Shown piece after piece: positions 59,586-64,000 of a stretch of 64,000 nt of DNA. The notes under the pieces were generated by a model. That model was given only the letters and a program-made list of their open reading frames with translations, did not search any database and was not told the DNA's origin. The translations under genes and the position numbers were made by a program. The stretch covers positions 1-64,000 of the forward strand of contig JAUMTV010000005.1 in assembly GCA_030531025.1 (NCBI GenBank), given 5' to 3'. This stretch comes from Turicibacter sp. GTDB lineage: Bacteria; Bacillota; Bacilli; MOL361; Turicibacteraceae. Within the stretch, counting starts at the first letter, position 1; the number at the start of each line of letters is the position of its first letter.

Positions 59586-60236
59586 ATGTTAAATCACCTT
59601 TTAAATGACCCAGAAATTTTAACTCGATATCAAGCGATTGAAACCATGGAAGAAGATACTGGGGGATGGGCTTATCATAACCTTACCCATGTTAAGCATG
59701 TCACCCTTTTAACGGAACAGATCCTTCGTGCATTGAACCAAGACGAATCATTTATCGAGGAAGCAAAAATTGCTGCACTTTTACATGATATCGGTAGCCT
59801 AGAAGGCAAAGCGGGACACGCGAAACGAAGCTACGACTATGCAAAACATTACTTTAAAACATATCCTTTTAACCTCAAATATGAAGATCAGATTCTTAAG
59901 GCAATCAAACATCATAGTGATGGATTTCAGACTGATGATTTAATGACTCTCGTTCTCATTTTAGCAGATAAATTAGACATAACAAAGCAACGCCTTGCTC
60001 CTGCTGGTTATGAAGTGGTAGGGTTAAATGAAATTCAATTTATTAAACAAATTCAAGTCGAGATCATAAACGAAACTCTACATGTTAACTTTATCGCACA
60101 CCCTCAATTCAATCAAAAAGCCTTTGAAGACTTTTATTTCGCGAAAAAAGTCTTCAAGGCCATTAAATCCTTTTCTAAACAACTTAACCTCAACTATCAA
60201 ATCAAACTCAACCATCAAAACTGGAACATGACATAA
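59586..60236 (+). CDS. HD-domain phosphohydrolase
   Basis: 216 residues. HD domain with H..N.. at HNLTHVKHV, catalytic HD in AALLHDIGSLEGKAGHAKRS, ILKAIKHHSDG and LILADKLDIT. The layout H...HD...H...D is complete, so it should be an active metal phosphohydrolase on a nucleotide or similar substrate. The C-terminal 80 residues are strand/helix with no recognised domain. SD AAAGGAGACTTT before ATG. Single gene with terminator. Confidence 0.82.
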   Translation: MLNHLLNDPEILTRYQAIETMEEDTGGWAYHNLTHVKHVTLLTEQILRALNQDESFIEEAKIAALLHDIGSLEGKAGHAKRSYDYAKHYFKTYPFNLKYEDQILKAIKHHSDGFQTDDLMTLVLILADKLDITKQRLAPAGYEVVGLNEIQFIKQIQVEIINETLHVNFIAHPQFNQKAFEDFYFAKKVFKAIKSFSKQLNLNYQIKLNHQNWNMT

Positions 60237-60262
60237 AAGGAGGCTAGACTAGCCTCCTTTTA
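60236..60262 (+). terminator. HD gene terminator
   Basis: Stem AAAAGGAGGCTAG/CTAGCCTCCTTTT sharing the central A/C, immediately after the stop. Confidence 0.88.
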
Positions 60263-60397
60263 TTAGATAACTTAATAAATATAATATCGCCATCTGTACT
60301 GAATAAAAAAACATAAAACAGATCCCTAGTTCTTTTTCTGCTGATGATACAAAAGCAAAATTGAAAGTGATAAGTTTTAAAGTCGTTTCACTCACAA

Positions 60398-61093
60398 TTA
60401 CTGTCCATCAAATAAATTTCCTGGATCCCGCTGATCATAAGAACCTGGCACAAAAACTTCTTCAGTAGATTGGGATTGTGATACTTCAATGACTGGAAGA
60501 TCCATTCCCTCTTCCCAAATCACTAACACATGGCCTTGTTCGTCTTTATAAATAACTTTATTAAATCCTTCAATATCAACACTTTGCTTTTCACCTATTC
60601 CGTAGTCTATAGATAACGGCCCTTTTAATAAAGGTCTTCCGGCTTGAAATGAGTAGACTCGCTGCTCACCTTCAAAGTCACCTCCACCAAATATCCATGT
60701 TAATGGAAGACCACTTTGATCTTTTAACGTAAATTGTAATCGTCCATCTGTACGCATGGCTAAATCTTCGACAACGATTTGATTAGCTGCTAAAGTAATT
60801 GAATCAATAAATAGCTTTTGATAGCTCACCCATCCTATCCAAAAAGCAATAATAATTAAAGCACCTGTTATTAAACCTTTCGTTTTAATTCGCTTTAAGA
60901 ACTTATTGAGTTGCTTAACTTCTTCCACCTCTACTTTTTCTTCGGGTTCTGTCATTAATTGATAAACATCTTTACAATCCCCACAATCATCTAAATGTTC
61001 ACTAACCACTTTTGTTGTTACTTCATGAGTCAATCCTTCAATATAGATTGGTAGTAAATCTTGGACAATTTCACAATCAATTTTTTTAGTCAT
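60398..61093 (-). CDS. anti-sigma factor (zinc-finger, membrane)
   Basis: 231 residues. N-terminal anti-sigma zinc finger CEIVQDLLPIYIEGLT, then HLDDCGDC (H-x3-C-x2-C, ZAS type), one membrane helix (about 74-91; LITGALIIIAFWIGWVSY), and an extracellular domain of about 140 residues with no known family (LPLTWIFGGGDFEGEQRVY; acidic Asp/Ser/Gln end). It overlaps the sigma factor gene by 8 bp, the usual coupling of ECF sigma/anti-sigma pairs. Expected to hold the sigma factor until an envelope signal releases it. Confidence 0.85.
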   Translation of the reverse strand: MTKKIDCEIVQDLLPIYIEGLTHEVTTKVVSEHLDDCGDCKDVYQLMTEPEEKVEVEEVKQLNKFLKRIKTKGLITGALIIIAFWIGWVSYQKLFIDSITLAANQIVVEDLAMRTDGRLQFTLKDQSGLPLTWIFGGGDFEGEQRVYSFQAGRPLLKGPLSIDYGIGEKQSVDIEGFNKVIYKDEQGHVLVIWEEGMDLPVIEVSQSQSTEEVFVPGSYDQRDPGNLFDGQ

Positions 61094-61577
61094 TAAGTCT
61101 TCCCTCCAATAACTGTTTTTTGGCTCGATAAAATGTCACCCGTGCCCATGTTTCACTTTTATTTAAAATATCACCGATTTGAGCAAAGCTTAAATCTCCA
61201 CTTAACCGCAAATAAACAACTTCCTTACTCATCGCATCTAGTAAATGAATTTGACGAAATAATTCAACCTTCTCAAACCGATGCCAAATTTCTTTATTCA
61301 CATCTTGATAGCCAACTTCCAACTCTGATACATCATCTATTGAAAGAGTCTCTATCTTTCTTTGTTTCTTTAACTGCTTATACCATAAAAATTTAGCAAT
61401 CTGACATAACCATACCGATAACTTACAATCTCCCTTAAATTGATGAATCGTTTTAGACGCCTGATAAAACGTCTCCTGTGTTAGCTCCTCTGCTAAATCC
61501 TGATCTTGTGTTAATGAAATTAAATAGCCATAAACGATCTTCGAATTTTCAACATAAACAGCCTCTAAGTGCTTCAC
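61086..61577 (-). CDS. ECF-type RNA polymerase sigma factor
   Basis: 163 residues. Region 2: YLISLTQDQDLAEELTQETFYQASKTIHQFKGDCKLSVWLCQIAKFLWYKQLKKQRK. Region 4: LSGDLSFAQIGDILNKSETWARVTFYRAKKQL (HTH). No region 1 or 3, so ECF group. GTG start with GGAGG 8 nt ahead. Upstream at 61714-61719 is TGTAAC on the coding strand, an ECF -35-like box, suggesting autoregulation; the -10 is unclear. Translationally coupled to the anti-sigma gene. Confidence 0.9.
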   Translation of the reverse strand: MKHLEAVYVENSKIVYGYLISLTQDQDLAEELTQETFYQASKTIHQFKGDCKLSVWLCQIAKFLWYKQLKKQRKIETLSIDDVSELEVGYQDVNKEIWHRFEKVELFRQIHLLDAMSKEVVYLRLSGDLSFAQIGDILNKSETWARVTFYRAKKQLLEGRLND

Positions 61578-61616
61578 TCACATCACCTCCCTCTCCTTAA
61601 CCATGAACCCTATCTT

Positions 61617-61642
61617 CTCACTAAGTTTTAACTTGTGGTGAG
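61617..61642 (-). promoter_or_regulatory. hairpin in the ECF sigma leader
   Basis: Imperfect stem CTCAC..AAGTT/AACTT.GTGAG, no T-run, directly downstream of an AAAGGAGGT (61648-61656) that is not followed by a start codon. It may modulate the sigma mRNA leader, or the SD-like run may be accidental. Confidence 0.35.
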
Positions 61643-61759
61643 ATAAACCTCCTTTCTTATTTTTAAGCCCATTTTCTCTCTCACATTAAGTAAGTGTCTA
61701 TAAATGGCTATTTGTTACAAAAAAAGTAAAAATATAAACTTAATTATAATTTATCTCAT

Positions 61760-61793
61760 AAAAAAATGTGACTATTACTAGTCACATTTTTTT
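61760..61793. terminator. DUF1002 gene terminator
   Basis: Stem AAAAAAATGTGACTA/TAGTCACATTTTTTT with a 4-nt loop. Confidence 0.9.
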
Positions 61794-61798
61794 ATTTT

Positions 61799-63043
61799 TT
61801 ATTTTGATATAGTTTCATTGCTTGAATCTTGAGACTCAACATCTGTTACATTTTCTTCTGTCTGATCATCTGCTTGCTCTTCATTTTGAATGGCTTCTTC
61901 TACATTTTCTTCATTAGGCTGTTCTTCAGACTGCTCTCCAATCGATGCTTCTTCACCTGATGCTGATTCATCTAAAATCGTCTCATCTTCTGGTGTAGTG
62001 ACATTATCATTTGGACTTGTCGGTTCCTCTGTTTCTGGTAAATCTGTTTCAGGTGAGATATCTTCTGGTTGATCCACCTCATTTGCTCCTGTGAATAAAC
62101 CTTTTACCCAATCGAATAAATTTCTAAAGAAATCACTAAACCAATTCCCTATTTTTTCTAAAATCCCAGAATCCTGTAACTTAATTCCCGCTTCTTTTAA
62201 GCTTTCAGAAATACTATTTCCGATATTTTGCATTGTATCTTTAATATCATTATACTCAATATCTAAGTTATTCACTTCTTCCATTAAGTTTTGGACACGT
62301 GCTTGAGTTTCTTCACTTAATTCAACGCCATAATTATTTGTTACATTAACAATAATTTGTCCAATTTGAGTTGAATTCGGAGAATCTTTAATCACTTGTT
62401 CTTTAATATCATTAATAATTCCAGAAGCGACGGTTGATGAATCTCCTTTATCATTAATCTCATTTCCTTCATCTTTTAAAATTTCATCTGCAATTTCTAA
62501 TGTCGTATCAATTTCTTCTTGCGCCACTGCTTTATTTTCTTCTGATAAGCTTTCTCCCATAATTTCCTCAGCACCTGCTAAAATTCCTGCTAACGCTGAT
62601 TCTCCTGTTACCATAAATGGAGCAGAAACAATAACCTCACAATTTAAAATCCCTGATGTAATGAGTGCATTAGTAAACATTTCATTTGTCACTAAACTTA
62701 CATTTTTAGAATTAACTTGAACGCCACCTTGGTCGGTTAACTTTACATAAGCAGATGAATACCAACCACCTTTGTAGTTATCTAAAGCATCTGGTGCTAA
62801 CCCTAATTGTTTAATTGCTGTTTCATTATCAACATAAATCGCTTCCATATCATCTGAAACGCCGAAATATTCTCTTAATGCAGCCTCTTCGTTTTTAGTT
62901 AAGCTTGAACCAAATGATAAGATTTCTCCTTGGCGATATTCTCCACTAAATGACGTCTTAGCAAAGACTGTTGCTGGCATTCCTAACCCGACAACAATTA
63001 CTAAAGCTAAGACAACTTTTTTAATCCAACTCGTTTTCAACAT
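61799..63043 (-). CDS. secreted DUF1002 protein
   Basis: 414 residues. Cleavable signal peptide (KKVVLALVIVVGLGMPATVFA, cut after AKT region), then DUF1002 (about 40-200): SFGSSLTKNEEAALREYFGV, YVDNETAIKQLGL, YSSAYVKLTDQGGVQVNSKNVSLVTNEMFTNALITSGI, SAPFMVTGESALAGI. Bacillus YpuA belongs here. After it come helical repeats and a highly acidic Glu/Asp/Ser/Pro tail (about 315-414) with no LPxTG motif, so it is probably released or wall-associated by charge. SD AGGAGG. Function of DUF1002 unknown. Confidence 0.88.
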   Translation of the reverse strand: MLKTSWIKKVVLALVIVVGLGMPATVFAKTSFSGEYRQGEILSFGSSLTKNEEAALREYFGVSDDMEAIYVDNETAIKQLGLAPDALDNYKGGWYSSAYVKLTDQGGVQVNSKNVSLVTNEMFTNALITSGILNCEVIVSAPFMVTGESALAGILAGAEEIMGESLSEENKAVAQEEIDTTLEIADEILKDEGNEINDKGDSSTVASGIINDIKEQVIKDSPNSTQIGQIIVNVTNNYGVELSEETQARVQNLMEEVNNLDIEYNDIKDTMQNIGNSISESLKEAGIKLQDSGILEKIGNWFSDFFRNLFDWVKGLFTGANEVDQPEDISPETDLPETEEPTSPNDNVTTPEDETILDESASGEEASIGEQSEEQPNEENVEEAIQNEEQADDQTEENVTDVESQDSSNETISK

Positions 63044-63403
63044 ATTAGATTTCCTCCTACTTCTCCTATCTTTTATGAATCAGTCATATCTTTCTAATTC
63101 TTCCAAAGCTAATGGTATTTTACCATGTTTTAATTCATCAGAACATATAAACTTAACATAACAGAACTTTCCGAATAATTCGTGAAAAAGAAGTATAAAA
63201 ATAGCAAAAATTCAACCTGATTTAAAGAAGGTAAAATAAATTCATCTTTAAATGGTGAAAAATTATAATTTAAAGACAAGAACAATTTGAAACAGTCAGC
63301 AAAAATAAATCATCTTTATAGTATAAAAGCAATCTTTATCACATCAAATTTCCGGTGAAGTAAGGGTTATAAACTGAAAACTAAACATTTAAAAGGAGGC
63401 TAT
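63044..63403. other. 360-bp gap
   Basis: Divergent promoters for the DUF1002 gene and the GNAT pseudogene must lie here. AT-rich with several A/T-only patches; no clear hairpin or repeat. Confidence 0.45.
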
Positions 63404-63871
63404 ATGGTACCTATTATTTCTCGAAGAGAGAAGAAAGAATCTATTAATAAGGCCATTCATTACTTTCAACAACATTGGGCAACAGAAGATAGCTTGATGG
63501 TCTTATGATGATTGTATTCATTCAAAAACTCCATTCCCCCAATGGTATTTATTGATGGAAGAAGAAAACATCATTGGCTGTGCTGGTTTAATCACAAATG
63601 ACTTTATCAGTCAGATGGATTTATATCCTTGGATTTATGCCCGCTATATAGATGAAGACTATCGTGGTCATGCCTATGGTTCTTTATCACTTGAAAGAGC
63701 TAAAAACGATGCCGGTAAGTTTGGTTTTAATTCGGTCTACCTTTGTACCGACCACCTCAGTTACTACGAACAGTACGGATTTAACTATCTAGGCAAGGGA
63801 TATCATCCATGGGCGAGAGTTCAAGAATTTATCAATCAAACACATCAAATAACCAATCAAGTCAGACATGA
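63404..63871 (+). pseudogene. GNAT-family acetyltransferase, frameshifted twice
   Basis: Good SD (AAAGGAGG) and start MVPIISRREKKESINKAIHYFQQHWATEDSLMV. An extra T near 63500 then breaks the frame (the family continues YDDCIHSKTPFPQWYLL). The middle is open: IIGCAGLITNDFISQMDLYPW, DEDYRGHAYGSL (acetyl-CoA loop) and LCTDHLSYYEQYGFNYLGKGYHPW. A missing G at about 63813 breaks it again (expected GESSRIYQ). Two single-base changes in G/T runs could also be sequencing errors. Confidence 0.75.
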
Positions 63872-63875
63872 TCAT

Positions 63876-63905
63876 CAAAAAATGGAGCAACTATGCTCCG
63901 TTTTA
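63876..63905. terminator. bidirectional terminator
   Basis: Stem GGAGCA/TGCTCC, ACTA loop, A-run and T-run on either side, between the GNAT pseudogene and the convergent gene at the window end. Confidence 0.75.
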
Positions 63906-63908
63906 ATT

Positions 63909-64000
63909 TTAATCTTTTTGAAAAAGACAAAGTCCTTCTTCTTTTTTCAACTCGTAGACGACATCTGCCTCTGTTAAAAAGTTATAGCGATGAGACACCG
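63909..64000 (-). CDS. C-terminal end of an ABC-type ATPase (partial)
   Basis: Last 30 codons only: VSHRYNFLTEADVVYELKKEEGLC to FQKD, then stop. VSHRYNFLTEADVVYEL resembles the H-loop end of ABC exporter ATPases (SHR...ADxIxxL). The rest lies outside the window. Family call rests on this one motif. Confidence 0.5.
   Translation of the reverse strand, partial: VSHRYNFLTEADVVYELKKEEGLCLFQKD

Noticed and set aside
1..64000. CRISPR arrays, tRNA, rRNA
   Set aside because: No regularly spaced direct repeats and no tRNA-like TTCGAATC arms or rRNA stretches were seen by reading both strands. A covariance search was not possible.

Overview
The window is AT-rich, low-GC Firmicute DNA. Evidence for a Gram-positive spore-former: Shine-Dalgarno (SD) sequences of the AGGAGG/GGGG type before nearly every gene, a small acid-soluble spore protein (SspI), a lipoteichoic-acid-synthase-type enzyme, a soluble FtsK (SftA), and Bacillus-like gene order (cshB-nfo with ispH alongside; rpmF-yceD-tmcAL; ytxH-ytxG-murC-sftA-ytpP-trmB). 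The Asn/Lys-rich proteins and this mix of genes suggest a Turicibacter-like member of the Bacilli/Erysipelotrichia. The genus is a guess; the broad group is not. No rRNA, tRNA or CRISPR array was seen.

Layout. 1-4.0 kb: housekeeping block (endonuclease IV, DEAD helicase, IspH). 4-14.7 kb: envelope, regulatory and accessory genes (DUF4352 protein, Hanks kinase beside an HTH protein, M15 peptidase, decayed MATE pump, VanZ protein, aminoglycoside/choline-kinase-like enzyme, three GNATs). 14.8-22.6 kb: insertion-sequence-rich zone with a P-type ATPase, a solo ISL3 end, a broken ISL3, a broken IS110 and an IS200-type element. 22.6-27.5 kb: rpmF-yceD, tmcAL, an Mrp/SalA-type ATPase and an RRNPP-like HTH/TPR regulator. 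27.5-29.1 kb: a second broken IS110. 29.7-43 kb: a long, mostly minus-strand core block for wall synthesis, chromosome segregation, tRNA/rRNA modification and lipid-linked precursor flipping. 43-49.4 kb: sspI, an LTA-synthase-type enzyme behind a four-repeat PhoP-box-like array, and a pspA/ydjG/ydjI-like envelope-stress operon. 49-64 kb: ASCH protein, glycerate kinase plus GntP permease, LRR protein, VanW protein, lipoprotein, GH4 phospho-glucosidase with a nonsense-mutated RpiR regulator, HD hydrolase, ECF sigma/anti-sigma pair, DUF1002 protein, a frameshifted GNAT and the end of an ABC ATPase.

Most unusual: three tiny insertions (40-48 bp) sit inside transposase genes of two unrelated IS families. 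Removing each one exactly restores the family protein sequence. All three share a 3' GGGAATG end and a central TCCTCC, and two also share a GGTCACCT 5' end and a pairing stem. The same motif occurs in the noncoding leader of both IS110 copies. Those leaders carry hairpins conserved by compensatory changes and fit the recently recognised IS110 bridge RNAs, with a donor-like hairpin conserved and a neighbouring hairpin variable. The mini-elements look like one of its hairpins set free.
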